Positions 1 through 9,509 of a stretch of DNA of 44,621 bases are shown piece after piece. The position numbers were made by a program, and so were the translations under genes. The stretch comes from an uncultured Eubacterium sp. (GTDB lineage: Bacteria; Bacillota; Clostridia; Lachnospirales; Lachnospiraceae). The stretch's first letter is position 1; each line of letters opens with the position of its first letter. The stretch is taken from the NCBI GenBank assembly GCA_949959185.1, contig CATLIX010000027.1, positions 1-44,621 on the forward strand. The letters run 5' to 3'. The notes beneath the pieces are model-generated. The model saw only the letters and a list, made by a program, of their open reading frames with translations. It was not told the DNA's origin and made no database searches.

Positions 1-73
1 GTGCGTCCGGCATTTCGGCCTTTTTGTATGATGAAAATATTTCATAGAAAGTGTAGAAATTGTACATGAAATT

Positions 74-108
74 TTGACAATTGGATAGTTTTGCAATTGT
101 CTGATAAT
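74..108 (+). promoter_or_regulatory. Promoter/operator region of the GH94 gene
   Basis: A perfect 8-bp inverted repeat, GACAATTG (76-83) and CAATTGTC (94-101), lies over a likely promoter. TTGGAT (81-86) and GATAAT (103-108) are 16 bp apart; TTGACA at 74-79 is also present but too far from that -10. A small hairpin, TTAAGG (113-118) with CCTTAA (130-135), follows in the leader. The dyad could bind a repressor; which protein is unknown. Confidence 0.4.
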
Positions 109-176
109 GTGTTTAAGGCGTCAGGAGCACCTTAAGTATATCGGAACAGAAACAGAGAAAAAGGGAAGGTATTTTT

Positions 177-2576
177 ATGCAGTATGGACATTTTGACAAC
201 GAAAAAAGAGAATATGTAATTGACCGGGTGGATTTGCCCGTATCCTGGACAAATTATCTGGGAGTCCGGGACATGTGCGTGGTGGTAAATCACACAGCCG
301 GAGGATATCTGTTTTACCAGTCCCCGGAATATCACCGGATTACCAGATTTCGGGGAAATGGGGTGCCCATGGACCGTCCGGGCCACTACGTGTATCTGCG
401 GGATGCAGAAGACGGAGATTACTGGAGTATTTCCTGGCAGCCGGTGGGAAAGCCTCTGGACACAGCAAAATATTCCTGCTGTCATGGCATGAGCTATTCG
501 GTGTATGAGTGTGATTATAAGGGAATCGAAGCCAGCCAGACGCTGGTGGTGCCCATGGAGGATTCGGTGGAACTGTGGGACGTGAAACTGAAAAATACCA
601 CAGACAGAGAACGGAAACTCTCGGTGTTCTCCTATCTGGAATTTTCCTTCCATCATGTTATGATTGACAACCAGAATTTCCAGATGAGCCTGTATTGTGC
701 CGGCTCCTCTTATGAGGATGGAATTATTGAGCATGATTTGTTCTATGAGGAATTCGGTTACCAGTATTTTACCGGCAGCTTTGAGCCGGACGGATACGAC
801 TGTCTGCGGGACAGATTTCTGGGCAGTTACCGGACAGAGGACAATCCCGTTGCAGTGGAACGGGGGCGCTGCAGCGGTTCCAGGGAGCTGGGTAATAACC
901 ACTGCGGCAGCCTGCAGAAAGATCTGACTCTGGCGCCTGGAGAAGAAGTCCGGCTGATTTTCATGCTGGGAGAAGGAAACCGGGAAACCGGCAGGAAGAT
1001 TCGTGAGAAATACTCGGATTATTCCAGAGTGGATCAGGTTTATCGGCAGCTTGCAGCTTACTGGGAGGATAAATTTGCAAAACTTCAGATACAGACTCCC
1101 AGTGAAGGAATGAACACCATGATTAACACCTGGAACCTTTACCAGGCGGAAGTAAATATTATGTTCTCCCGGTTTGCCTCCTTTGTGGAGGTGGGAGGAA
1201 GAACCGGCCTTGGTTACCGGGATACGGCCCAGGACGCCATGACCATACCCCATTCCAATCCGGAAAAATGCAGACAGCGTATTGTAGAGCTTTTGCGGGG
1301 GCTGACCGGTAAAGGTTACGGGCTGCACCTGTTTCAGCCCGAATGGTTTGAGCCGGACAGGGAGAAAAAGAAAAAGCCCTTCAAATCCCCCACGGTGATT
1401 CCCGGTGCAAAACCGAAGGACAGGGTACACGGAATAGAAGACGCCTGTTCGGACGACGCCCTCTGGCTGGTGCCCGCCATTGTGGAATATATCCGGGAGA
1501 CGGGAGAAGTGGAATTTGCAGATGAAGTGGTTACCTATGCAGACGGAGGGGAAGGAACCGTCTATGAGCATATGAAGCGTATTCTGGATTTTTCCGCAGA
1601 GCAGGTGGGAGCCACCGGAATCTGCAAAGGACTCCGGGCAGACTGGAACGACTGTCTGAATCTGGGCGGAGGAGAAAGCGCCATGGTATCCTTTCTCCAT
1701 TACTGGGCCCTGGGATACTTTATTGTACTGGCAGAGTATTTCCATCGGGACGAAGATGTGGTAAAATATAAGAAAATCAGGGAACGGGTGCACAGGGTCT
1801 GCAATGAAGTGCTCTGGGATAAGGAATGGTTTATCCGGGGCGTGACGAAAAACGGCAGGAAGATTGGGACTTCAGAGGACCGGGAAGGCAGGGTACATCT
1901 GGAATCCAATGCCTGGGCAGTGCTTTCCGGCGCGGCAGACGAGGAAAAGGGCAGGATGGCCATGGACAGCGTGGAGCAGTATCTGTTTACCCCGTACGGG
2001 TTAATGCTGAACGCCCCTTCTTATACGGAGCCTGACGACGATATTGGATTTGTCACCAGAGTCTATCCGGGCCTTAAGGAGAACGGCTCCATTTTCTCCC
2101 ATCCCAATCCCTGGGCCTGGGCGGCGGAATGTGTGCTGGGCCGGGGTGATAAAGCCATGAAATTCTATGATGCAATCTGCCCCTGTTATCAGAACGACCG
2201 CATTGAGATTCGGGAGTCGGAGCCTTACTCTTACTGCCAGTTCGTGATGGGAAAAGACCACACAGCTTTTGGACGGGCCCGCCATCCCTTTATGACAGGA
2301 AGCGGCGGCTGGGCTTATTTTTCAGCCACCCGCTATATGCTGGGAATTCAGCCCCGGCTGGAAGAACTGGTAATTGACCCCTGTATTCCTCCGGACTGGA
2401 AAGGATTTTCGGCAGTGCGCAGATGGAGAGGCGCGGAGTTTCAGATTACCGTAGACAATCCGGAAGGGGTGATGAAAGGGGTAAAAACCATACGGCTGGA
2501 CGGACAGGAAGTGGAGCATATTCCGGTGATGGAGGCGGGAACGAAACATCAGGTGGAAATTACTATGGGAGCCTGA
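177..2576 (+). CDS. GH94 phosphorylase, N,N'-diacetylchitobiose phosphorylase type
   Basis: A cytoplasmic GH94 inverting phosphorylase (799 aa). It should split a beta-1,4 disaccharide with phosphate into a sugar-1-phosphate and a free sugar. The length and many stretches match my memory of Vibrio chitobiose phosphorylase (about 800 aa): FDNEKREYVI at the start, RPGHYVYLRD, VEVGGRTGLGYRDTAQDA, and HLESN. The family motif GLRADWNDCLNLGGGES places the general-acid Asp of DWND at residue 492. Clostridial cellobiose phosphorylases diverge more in these blocks, so (GlcNAc)2 is the better substrate guess, but the substrate is inferred. There is no signal peptide, so the disaccharide must be imported. 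AGGGAAGG precedes the ATG. A phosphohexomutase gene follows 117 bp downstream, as expected for handling GlcNAc-1-P or Glc-1-P. Confidence 0.85.
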   Translation: MQYGHFDNEKREYVIDRVDLPVSWTNYLGVRDMCVVVNHTAGGYLFYQSPEYHRITRFRGNGVPMDRPGHYVYLRDAEDGDYWSISWQPVGKPLDTAKYSCCHGMSYSVYECDYKGIEASQTLVVPMEDSVELWDVKLKNTTDRERKLSVFSYLEFSFHHVMIDNQNFQMSLYCAGSSYEDGIIEHDLFYEEFGYQYFTGSFEPDGYDCLRDRFLGSYRTEDNPVAVERGRCSGSRELGNNHCGSLQKDLTLAPGEEVRLIFMLGEGNRETGRKIREKYSDYSRVDQVYRQLAAYWEDKFAKLQIQTPSEGMNTMINTWNLYQAEVNIMFSRFASFVEVGGRTGLGYRDTAQDAMTIPHSNPEKCRQRIVELLRGLTGKGYGLHLFQPEWFEPDREKKKKPFKSPTVIPGAKPKDRVHGIEDACSDDALWLVPAIVEYIRETGEVEFADEVVTYADGGEGTVYEHMKRILDFSAEQVGATGICKGLRADWNDCLNLGGGESAMVSFLHYWALGYFIVLAEYFHRDEDVVKYKKIRERVHRVCNEVLWDKEWFIRGVTKNGRKIGTSEDREGRVHLESNAWAVLSGAADEEKGRMAMDSVEQYLFTPYGLMLNAPSYTEPDDDIGFVTRVYPGLKENGSIFSHPNPWAWAAECVLGRGDKAMKFYDAICPCYQNDRIEIRESEPYSYCQFVMGKDHTAFGRARHPFMTGSGGWAYFSATRYMLGIQPRLEELVIDPCIPPDWKGFSAVRRWRGAEFQITVDNPEGVMKGVKTIRLDGQEVEHIPVMEAGTKHQVEITMGA

Positions 2577-2693
2577 GCGGTCCCGGAGGAATGAAGACGA
2601 CAACTGGAAACCAGAACCCGGCGGCAGGCTGACAGGGGATGGAACCTGCAGACCGACGAAGCAGCGGGGATTCACAGAAAAGAGGATGAGAAA

Positions 2694-4106
2694 ATGGTAA
2701 AATTTGGAACAGGCGGCTGGAGAGCTGTCATCGGAGATGAATTTACAAAAGCAAACATACAGTTGCTTTCACAGGGACTGGTAAATAAAATGAAAAGCGA
2801 AGGAGTGGCAGAGCGGGGCATTGTCATGGGATATGACCGGAGGTTTCTCTCCAAAGAGGCCATGCAGTGGGCGGCCACGGTATTTGCGGCAGCGCATATC
2901 AATGTGTACCTGATTAACAAATCCTCCCCCACTCCGCTGGTGATGTTCCATGTGATGAAGCATGAATTTCCCTATGGAATGATGATTACCGCCAGCCATA
3001 ATCCGGCCATTTACAACGGAATTAAGGTATTCACTGCCGGAGGCCGGGATGCGGACGAGGTACAGACGAAGGATATCGAAGATTATATCGGAGATCTGAA
3101 GCCGGAAGATGTACAGGAAACAGAATACGAAACGGGCAAACAGGAAGGCTATATCCGGGAAATTTATCCCCTGAACGAGTACCTGGACAATATCATTGAT
3201 TCTGTGGATATGCAGGCGATTCGGAATGCGGGGCTGAAAGTGGCTCTGGATCCCATGTACGGCGTCAGCGAAACGTCCCTGAAGATGATTCTGATGACCG
3301 CCCGCTGCGAGGTGGCCACCATACACGACAGACACGATACCCTGTTCGGCGGAAAACTGCCGGCTCCCTCGGCAGCCACCCTTCATTCCCTGCAGAATTA
3401 TGTGGTGGAAAAGAAATTTGACATCGGTATAGCCACAGACGGGGACGCAGACCGCATCGGCGTTATTGATGACCAGGGGAATTTTCTGCATCCCAACGAT
3501 ATTCTGGTGCTGCTCTATTATTATCTTGTGAAATTCAGGGGCTGGAGCGGGCCGGTGGTGCGGAATATTGCAACCACCCATATGCTGGACAAGGTGGCGA
3601 AGCAGTTTGGCGAAACCTGTTACGAGGTTCCCGTAGGTTTCAAGCATATATCTGCCAAAATGCAGGAATCCGGGGCTATAATCGGCGGAGAATCTTCCGG
3701 CGGGCTTACCGTGCGGGGACATATCAACGGAAAAGACGGAATTTATGCGGCAGCGCTCCTGATTGAGATGATTGCCGTAACCGGAAAAAAACTTTCCCGG
3801 ATTATGGAAGATATTTACCGGGAATGCGGCGCCATTCACATGGAAGAGCGGGATTATCAGTTCACACCGGAAAAGAAAAAGCACATGCAAAAGATTCTGA
3901 TGGAAGATAAACTTCTGCCGGAACTGCCGGAAGAAATCGACCATATTTCCTATCTGGACGGAAGCAAGGTTTATTTCAGAAATGGCGGCTGGGTCATTGC
4001 CAGATTTTCCGGTACGGAACCGCTGCTGCGTATTTTCTGTGAAATGCCAGAGGCCTCCCAGGCAGCGGAAATCTGCGGCATATACGAGAAATTTCTGGAA
4101 CTGTAA
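2694..4106 (+). CDS. Alpha-D-phosphohexomutase (phosphoglucomutase/phosphomannomutase family)
   Basis: Interconverts sugar-1-phosphate and sugar-6-phosphate in the cytoplasm (470 aa). All four family sites are present: the phosphoserine loop TASHNP with Ser101, the metal loop DGDADR with Asp249, Asp251 and Asp253, the sugar loop GGESSGG, and the C-terminal phosphate loop RFSGTEPLLRIF. The gene follows the GH94 phosphorylase, so its natural substrate may be the phosphorolysis product. In Vibrio the chitobiose phosphorylase operon also carries a mutase that acts on GlcNAc-1-P; this parallel supports GlcNAc-1-P but does not prove it. Phosphoglucomutase activity is an equally reasonable default. 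Ribosome site AGAGGATGAG precedes the ATG. Confidence 0.88.
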   Translation: MVKFGTGGWRAVIGDEFTKANIQLLSQGLVNKMKSEGVAERGIVMGYDRRFLSKEAMQWAATVFAAAHINVYLINKSSPTPLVMFHVMKHEFPYGMMITASHNPAIYNGIKVFTAGGRDADEVQTKDIEDYIGDLKPEDVQETEYETGKQEGYIREIYPLNEYLDNIIDSVDMQAIRNAGLKVALDPMYGVSETSLKMILMTARCEVATIHDRHDTLFGGKLPAPSAATLHSLQNYVVEKKFDIGIATDGDADRIGVIDDQGNFLHPNDILVLLYYYLVKFRGWSGPVVRNIATTHMLDKVAKQFGETCYEVPVGFKHISAKMQESGAIIGGESSGGLTVRGHINGKDGIYAAALLIEMIAVTGKKLSRIMEDIYRECGAIHMEERDYQFTPEKKKHMQKILMEDKLLPELPEEIDHISYLDGSKVYFRNGGWVIARFSGTEPLLRIFCEMPEASQAAEICGIYEKFLEL

Positions 4107-4181
4107 TTCCGGCCGGCGGCCAGACCGGACGCACCGGACATTCCGATGGGCATATGGATGAATATGGATACATATGGATGC

Positions 4182-4218
4182 GGAGAATCATGTCCTGCAG
4201 GAGCTGCCATGATTCTTC
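4182..4218 (+). terminator. Hairpin after the mutase gene, possible terminator
   Basis: AGAATCATG (4184-4192) pairs with CATGATTCT (4208-4216) and extends with weaker pairs, around a 15-nt loop that itself holds TCCTGCAGGA. Only a broken T-rich run follows, so termination would be weak. It sits between the mutase and the sensor kinase. Confidence 0.35.
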
Positions 4219-4235
4219 TGTGTCCCGCCTTTTAT

Positions 4236-4313
4236 CTTATAGAAAATACCGTGTTACCAGGTCCCTCAAGATTGGAGGGATTCAGGGAATTGAAGTGGAC
4301 CTGTCCACTTTTT
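4236..4313 (+). repeat. Dispersed intergenic repeat, copy 1
   Basis: CTTATAGAAAATACCGTGTTAC (4236-4257) differs at one base from 44533-44554. It is followed by a hairpin with T-run, AAGTGGAC-CT-GTCCACTT (4293-4310) then TTT, like the AAAGTGG-CTGT-CCACTTT hairpin near 44507. The hairpin lies just upstream of the kinase ribosome site and could end read-through transcription. Confidence 0.55.
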
Positions 4314-4332
4314 CAAAGGACGGAAGGAACCC

Positions 4333-6174
4333 ATGAAGAAAAAAACGAAATCACTGAACAAAAAAATACTGCTGTTTCTGATACTGTGCTGGGGCGTGCC
4401 GGTTGCAGTATTTTTTACATTTACAACCATTTCCTACCATCAGCGGATTGTGGAGAAGGCAGAAGGGCTCATGGAAGAAGAACTGTACAATGCGGCCTCC
4501 TTTGCCTCAATTCGGATTGGAGACGCCATCACTCTCTGCCAGCGGCCTTCCTATGAAAAAACCTGGGAGGTGGCCTGGAAAAGTTATGAAAGAGGAAGCT
4601 GTACCAGAACGGAATATCTTCAGGAAGTAAATGCCAGCCTGAAAGGGAAGTTTTATCTGGATGAGCGGTTCAACATGTATGCCTATTACTGTTACGGTCA
4701 TGAGAATCCGGAGTGTTTTTCTTCCCGGACAGGCATTTCCTACCACAGTTATCTGACAGAAATCCAGCCGGCCATCGAGGATATTATGGAAGGGGATTCT
4801 TCTTATGCGTATGTGCGCGTGGTGGAAGGGCGGATGTTTATTATACGGAACCTCTATACCACAGCAGACTATGTGCGGTACGGAACGTTGGTGGTGGAAC
4901 TGAACAAATATAAAATTTTTCAGGATGTCTCCCAGAATACCCGTGATAATATGATTGTGTGTATCGGGGACAGCCAGGATGTGCTGGATTTTACCCGCAA
5001 AGAGCCGGGAGACAGCAGGGAAAAACTGCTGCAGCAGCTTACACAGAATTATGACGGAGTCAGCAGGCGGCGGATTGACCGGGTGGAAAACAGAGAATAC
5101 AACGGATACCTCTATCAGGAGCGGTACGACAATTACCATACGGGGATTATTCTGTTTGCCAGAAGGCGGGAGCTGTATGCCAGCCTGTATGAGTTTTATT
5201 CCCTTGTGGCCATGCTGCTGGTACTGTTTATACCCTTTTTCTGTTATGGAGCCTGGTTTCTGCGCAGACATATTCAGGTTCCCGTTGAACAGATTATGCG
5301 GGCTTCCAAAAAGATGGAGGAGGGGGAAATGGGCGTCCGGGTGGAAGGACGGGAAATGCCCAACCTGGAATTTCAGTATATGAAAGAGAGTTTTGACAGC
5401 ATGTCCGCTCAGGTAAAATATCTCTTTGATTATGTGTACGAAGAAAAACTGGCCCGCAAAGATGCCCAGATTCAGGCGTTGCAGGCCCAGATTAACCCTC
5501 ATTTCCTGAACAATACCCTGGAAATGATGAACTGGCAGGCCAGAATGTCCGGGGACACTGTGGTGCCGAAAATGATAGAGGCGCTGGGTACGGTGCTGGA
5601 TTACAGGATGAACCGGGCGAATGTGCGGGAAATCCATCTGTCCCAGGAGCTTCAGTGCGTGAACGCCTATTTCTATATTATGTCCATGCGCTTCGGGCAG
5701 CGGCTGCGGATTGAGCGGGATATTGACGAAGAACTTCTGGATGTGATGGTGCCTCCGCTGATTTTGCAGCCTCTGGTGGAAAATGCCATAGTCCATGGAG
5801 TGGAAGCCATGGCCAACGGCACCATAGAAGTAAAAGTGTACCATGATACGGACCGCATGTATCTGGAAGTGCGGAATACGGGAAAAGAGATTACGGAAGA
5901 AACACAGCGGAAAATACAGGCCATTCTGGAAGGAAACGAAGCGCAGATTCCCAGAGAGCCGGGAAGACATACCTCTATCGGTATTCAGAATGTGAACCGG
6001 AGAATCCGTCTGGTATACGGAGAATCCTACGGTCTGACCATTACCCAGGAACAGGGGGAGGAGACCGTTTCCAGAATTACCATACCTTACCGGAAGGAGT
6101 TGGAAGAGCAAACGTCAGAAGAACGGGAGAGTGTGGAAGAAGAACTGAAGAACATGGCAAGATTAAACAATTAA
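4333..6174 (+). CDS. Sensor histidine kinase, YesM/LytS-like (His_kinase + HATPase)
   Basis: Membrane sensor kinase of a carbohydrate two-component system (613 aa). The first membrane segment is near residues 12-36, an extracellular sensing region of about 250 residues follows, the second membrane segment is near 290-315, and a HAMP region comes next. The phospho-acceptor block QINPHFLNNTLE has His390, typical of the His_kinase (HisKA_5-like) family rather than classical HisKA. The ATPase N box is LVENAIVHG and a G-rich SIGIQNVNRRI block follows. The sugar binding protein, two permeases and the cognate AraC-type response regulator lie downstream on the same strand, so the kinase probably senses the imported sugar or the loaded binding protein. 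GGAAGG precedes the ATG. Confidence 0.9.
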   Translation: MKKKTKSLNKKILLFLILCWGVPVAVFFTFTTISYHQRIVEKAEGLMEEELYNAASFASIRIGDAITLCQRPSYEKTWEVAWKSYERGSCTRTEYLQEVNASLKGKFYLDERFNMYAYYCYGHENPECFSSRTGISYHSYLTEIQPAIEDIMEGDSSYAYVRVVEGRMFIIRNLYTTADYVRYGTLVVELNKYKIFQDVSQNTRDNMIVCIGDSQDVLDFTRKEPGDSREKLLQQLTQNYDGVSRRRIDRVENREYNGYLYQERYDNYHTGIILFARRRELYASLYEFYSLVAMLLVLFIPFFCYGAWFLRRHIQVPVEQIMRASKKMEEGEMGVRVEGREMPNLEFQYMKESFDSMSAQVKYLFDYVYEEKLARKDAQIQALQAQINPHFLNNTLEMMNWQARMSGDTVVPKMIEALGTVLDYRMNRANVREIHLSQELQCVNAYFYIMSMRFGQRLRIERDIDEELLDVMVPPLILQPLVENAIVHGVEAMANGTIEVKVYHDTDRMYLEVRNTGKEITEETQRKIQAILEGNEAQIPREPGRHTSIGIQNVNRRIRLVYGESYGLTITQEQGEETVSRITIPYRKELEEQTSEERESVEEELKNMARLNN

Positions 6175-6212
6175 TGACAGGTCGGTCTAATGCTTTTTGT
6201 GCGGTTTGCTCC

Positions 6213-6263
6213 TATAATATGAATATAACAACGAAAACCCATTGTGAAATCATATGAAGGAGG
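6213..6263 (+). promoter_or_regulatory. Likely promoter and ribosome site of the binding-protein gene
   Basis: A perfect TATAAT (6213-6218) with only a weak -35 candidate (around 6190-6196) lies in the 96-bp gap after the kinase. A weak -35 would fit activation by the YesN-type regulator encoded downstream. AAGGAGG at about 6256-6262 fixes the start at 6271. Confidence 0.5.
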
Positions 6264-6270
6264 ATTTACT

Positions 6271-7605
6271 ATGAAGAAGAAACTTTTATCCATGCTGCTG
6301 GTTGGGGCCATGGCAGTATCAGCCCTGTCAGGCTGCGGGGGAAATGCAGGAAGTGCGGACAAAGGAAGTACGGACGGAGGAAGCGGCACAAAAGAAGCGT
6401 CCTCAGACGCATCAGGAGGAGATAATCCCGTTACCCTGAAAACGGTATCCATGTTCGGCGGTACGGACCCCAACAAAGAGGCTTATGAGGCAATCAATGC
6501 AGACTACATGAAGGAAAACAGCAATGTTACCATTGAAGATAACTCTCAGACCTCAGACGAGGAGTGGAAAGCAGCAGTCAATGCAGATTTTTCCGTTGGA
6601 AATGAGCCGGACGTTATCCAGTTCTTTACCGATGCAACTGCAGACAGCATTATTGCCACAGACAAACTGGTAACAGTAGAAGAAATCTGTGCGGAATATC
6701 CGGATTATGCCAAAGATACTCTGGGAGACGCGCTGGATGCGGCGAAGAATACGGACGGCGTGTCAAGGGCAGTGCCCACTACCGGATACTGGGAAGGACT
6801 GTTCTGCAATAAGGATTTATTTGACAAGTACAATCTGGATTTGCCCACAGACTGGGCTTCCATGGAAAAAGCAATCACCACTTTTAAGGAAAACGGTGTG
6901 ATTCCCATTGCCTGCTCCCTGAACAATGTGCCCCATTACTGGGTGGAATTTTTAATGCTCTATGCAGCAGGAGTGGAAGAATATACCTCTGTTCCGGAAA
7001 CAGCGCCGGAAGGATGGGTAAAAGGTCTTGAGATGTTCAAAACTCTGCGGGATATGGGAGCATTTCCGGAAGATACGGACACGGTAGACGACGCTTATGT
7101 GGGACAGCTGTTCCGTGATAAAAAAGCAGCCATGCAGTTAGAAGGCTCCTGGTATTCCGGAAATATTGAAGATACGGAAAATACCGTAGTAGTTTCCTTC
7201 CCCGGCGTTCCGGACCAGAAAGCGGAAGCAGGCACCATGGTAGGAGGCATTTCCTCCGGATTCTATATTACCAGGAAAGCATGGGATGACCCGGACAAGA
7301 GAGAGGCGGCAGTGAAATTTGTCATGGCCCATACCTGTCAGGCAGGCGTTCAGAAATACTGGGAAGCTACCGGCGCCGTATCCCGTGCGGCAGTGGAAGT
7401 GACTCCGGTGGAAGGTATTTCTCCGCTGGTAGATTCCATTGCAGTGTGCACAGACGCCAAAAACGTGGTGGTAGCCCCGACAGACGCAAGAATCGGCGAT
7501 GCATATAAGACACTGATTTCGGAAATTGTAAAAGTATCCACAGGCGCAATTTCTGCAGAAGACGCCATCAATGAGGCCCTTTCTATCAGACAGCAGTTAC
7601 AGTAA
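6271..7605 (+). CDS. ABC transporter sugar-binding lipoprotein (family 1, CUT1)
   Basis: Extracellular solute-binding lipoprotein (444 aa) that captures sugar and delivers it to the two permeases that follow. The lipobox is LSGC with Cys22 after a short hydrophobic signal, then a Gly/Ser/Asp-rich linker. The mature part has typical family-1 blocks, including the repeated Trp-rich sugar face and GGISSGFYI. A longer in-frame start exists at 6244, but AAGGAGG sits just before ATG 6271 and the lipoprotein signal begins there, so 6271 is chosen. The substrate cannot be read from sequence. Location between the GH94 enzyme and nagB suggests an amino-sugar disaccharide. Confidence 0.88.
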   Translation: MKKKLLSMLLVGAMAVSALSGCGGNAGSADKGSTDGGSGTKEASSDASGGDNPVTLKTVSMFGGTDPNKEAYEAINADYMKENSNVTIEDNSQTSDEEWKAAVNADFSVGNEPDVIQFFTDATADSIIATDKLVTVEEICAEYPDYAKDTLGDALDAAKNTDGVSRAVPTTGYWEGLFCNKDLFDKYNLDLPTDWASMEKAITTFKENGVIPIACSLNNVPHYWVEFLMLYAAGVEEYTSVPETAPEGWVKGLEMFKTLRDMGAFPEDTDTVDDAYVGQLFRDKKAAMQLEGSWYSGNIEDTENTVVVSFPGVPDQKAEAGTMVGGISSGFYITRKAWDDPDKREAAVKFVMAHTCQAGVQKYWEATGAVSRAAVEVTPVEGISPLVDSIAVCTDAKNVVVAPTDARIGDAYKTLISEIVKVSTGAISAEDAINEALSIRQQLQ

Positions 7606-7620
7606 AGAGGTGGGAGAGAG

Positions 7621-8556
7621 ATGTTATATAAGAAAAAATGGCCCCTGCTGATATTTCTGGTGCCCGGCTTACTGTTTATGGTAATTTTTCTTTACATCCC
7701 ATTTCTGGAAAATATTAAGAACAGTTTTTACGATATGCCGGCAGTAGTGAAAATGCCGGGAACGGAATGGAGATTTCTGGGGCTTGACAATTATAAAAGA
7801 CTGTTCACGGACCCGGATGTGAGGACAGCGCTGATAAATTCTCTGAAAATGATGGTGCTTACCGTGATTTTCGAGGTGGGAATCGCTTTTGTGCTGGCGG
7901 TGATGGTGTCTCAGATAAAAAGGCTGCAGCAGTTATTCCGTACTGTATATTTTTTCCCGGTGGTAATCTCCGCCACTGCCATCGGTCTGCTGTTCAAGCT
8001 GTTCTACAATTACAACGGCGGTATGCTGAACCAGATTCTGGAATTTTTCGGAAGAGAGCCGGTGAACTGGCTCTCACCGGAGCTGGCCTTTATCATGGTG
8101 TGTATTCCCACATTGTGGAGTTATATCGGATTTTATTTTGTTATTCTTCTGACGGGACTCAGCGATATCCCCGACGATGTGTACGAAGCGGCTTCCATTG
8201 ACGGGTGCAACCGGTTTATGCAGGTATTTTACATTACCTTTCCCATGATGAAACCGGTATTTTTCACCTCGGTGACACTGGCGGTAACAGGAGCGCTGAA
8301 GGTATTCGATCTTCCCTGGGTAATGGTTCCCAACGGGGCGCCGCAGGGGAGCACCCATTTTCTGGGTACCTACATGTATCAGCAGACCTTCGGGCTGAAC
8401 AATTATGATTATGGTTCCACCCTTGCGGTACTGATTGTGCTTCTGGGAATTCTGGTGTCCAGAGGCGTGGGATTCCTCACGGAAGATAAAGAAGAACGCA
8501 TTGCACGGAAAGAAAAACGTCTCAGAGAGAAAGCGCAGAGAAAGGGGGCGGCATAA
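7621..8556 (+). CDS. ABC sugar permease, MalF/UgpA type
   Basis: Inner-membrane permease of a CUT1 transporter (311 aa), with six or so membrane segments beginning with WPLLIFLVPGLLFMVIFLYI. The cytoplasmic coupling loop (EAA motif) reads EAASIDGCNRFMQVFYITFP, where the ATPase docks. It starts 15 bp after the binding-protein gene behind AGGTGGGAG and ends directly at the next permease, so the three are one transcription unit. No ATP-binding subunit is encoded here. Such transporters in Bacillota usually share an MsmX-type ATPase encoded elsewhere. Confidence 0.9.
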   Translation: MLYKKKWPLLIFLVPGLLFMVIFLYIPFLENIKNSFYDMPAVVKMPGTEWRFLGLDNYKRLFTDPDVRTALINSLKMMVLTVIFEVGIAFVLAVMVSQIKRLQQLFRTVYFFPVVISATAIGLLFKLFYNYNGGMLNQILEFFGREPVNWLSPELAFIMVCIPTLWSYIGFYFVILLTGLSDIPDDVYEAASIDGCNRFMQVFYITFPMMKPVFFTSVTLAVTGALKVFDLPWVMVPNGAPQGSTHFLGTYMYQQTFGLNNYDYGSTLAVLIVLLGILVSRGVGFLTEDKEERIARKEKRLREKAQRKGAA

Positions 8557-9420
8557 ATGGATACAGCAGTACAGAGCACTGTGCCGGCAAAAAAACGAAA
8601 AGTAAAAATCAGCACGGTTGTGATTTATGCCATACTGGTTCTGTGGGCTCTTCTGACCATCTTTCCATTTGTGTGGGTGGCCCTGAATTCCTTTAAGCCT
8701 TCGGCGGAGGTCCTTCGTTCTTCCTTTTCTCTGCCCGCTCCGCCCACGCTGATGAATTATGAAAATGCATTCGGCAAACTGAATGTACTTAAGGCATATG
8801 GACACAGCTTTGTGATTTCAGGTACCGTGACCATAGGAGTTATGGTTCTGGCTTCTCTGATGTCCTTTGCACTGACCAGATATGATTTTAAGGGGAAACA
8901 GTTTGTGCGCAGCCTGATTGTGGCCAGCCTGATGTTCCCGGTGTTCGCCACCATTATCCCGGTCTTTAAAATGATGGTGCAGTGGGGGCTTCTGAGCAAA
9001 AACATTGCGGTAATCCTGCCTCAGATTGCGGGAAACCTGAGTTTTGCCACCATTGTCATGACAGGATTCATGCAGAGCATTCCCCTGGAAATGGAGGAGG
9101 CTGCCTATATGGAAGGAGCCAATGTATTTCAGGTATTTACCGGAATCATTGTTCCCCTCTGCCGGCCTTCCCTGGCTACGGTAGCCATATTCAGCTTCCT
9201 GTGGTCCTACAATGACCTGTTTGTACAGAAAATCATGATACGCGATTCCACCAAATACCCCATTTCCTCTCTGCTGGAGGAAATCAGTTCCCAGTACGGG
9301 ACAGATTTCGGGCTGATGGCCGCTTCCGTGACCATTATTGTGATTCCGGTTATGATTGTATACATATTATTGCAGAAAAATATTATCAAAGGATTGACAG
9401 CAGGAGCAGTGAAAGGATAA
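8557..9420 (+). CDS. ABC sugar permease, MalG/UgpE type
   Basis: Second CUT1 permease subunit (287 aa), forming the channel heterodimer with the preceding MalF-type protein. Its first membrane segment is IYAILVLWALLTIFPFVWVAL and the EAA coupling loop is EAAYMEGANVFQVFTGIIVP. The ATG follows the previous stop without a gap; AAAGGGGG within the end of the upstream gene serves as ribosome site, so translation is probably coupled. Confidence 0.9.
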   Translation: MDTAVQSTVPAKKRKVKISTVVIYAILVLWALLTIFPFVWVALNSFKPSAEVLRSSFSLPAPPTLMNYENAFGKLNVLKAYGHSFVISGTVTIGVMVLASLMSFALTRYDFKGKQFVRSLIVASLMFPVFATIIPVFKMMVQWGLLSKNIAVILPQIAGNLSFATIVMTGFMQSIPLEMEEAAYMEGANVFQVFTGIIVPLCRPSLATVAIFSFLWSYNDLFVQKIMIRDSTKYPISSLLEEISSQYGTDFGLMAASVTIIVIPVMIVYILLQKNIIKGLTAGAVKG

Positions 9421-9509
9421 TATTCTGTTTGTTGACCGGGCTTATGGCTTCCCGGCCGGATTCCGGCTGCGGAGGCCATATACTGGTTGTATGGAAAGGG
9501 TGTGAAATT

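Noticed and set aside
132-1793. Long open frame on the minus strand opposite the GH94 gene (553 codons)
   Set aside because: No ribosome site, no family resemblance, and it mirrors codon bias of the real gene on the other strand. Similar antisense frames at 2769-3944, 4507-6111 and 15301-16581 were set aside for the same reason.
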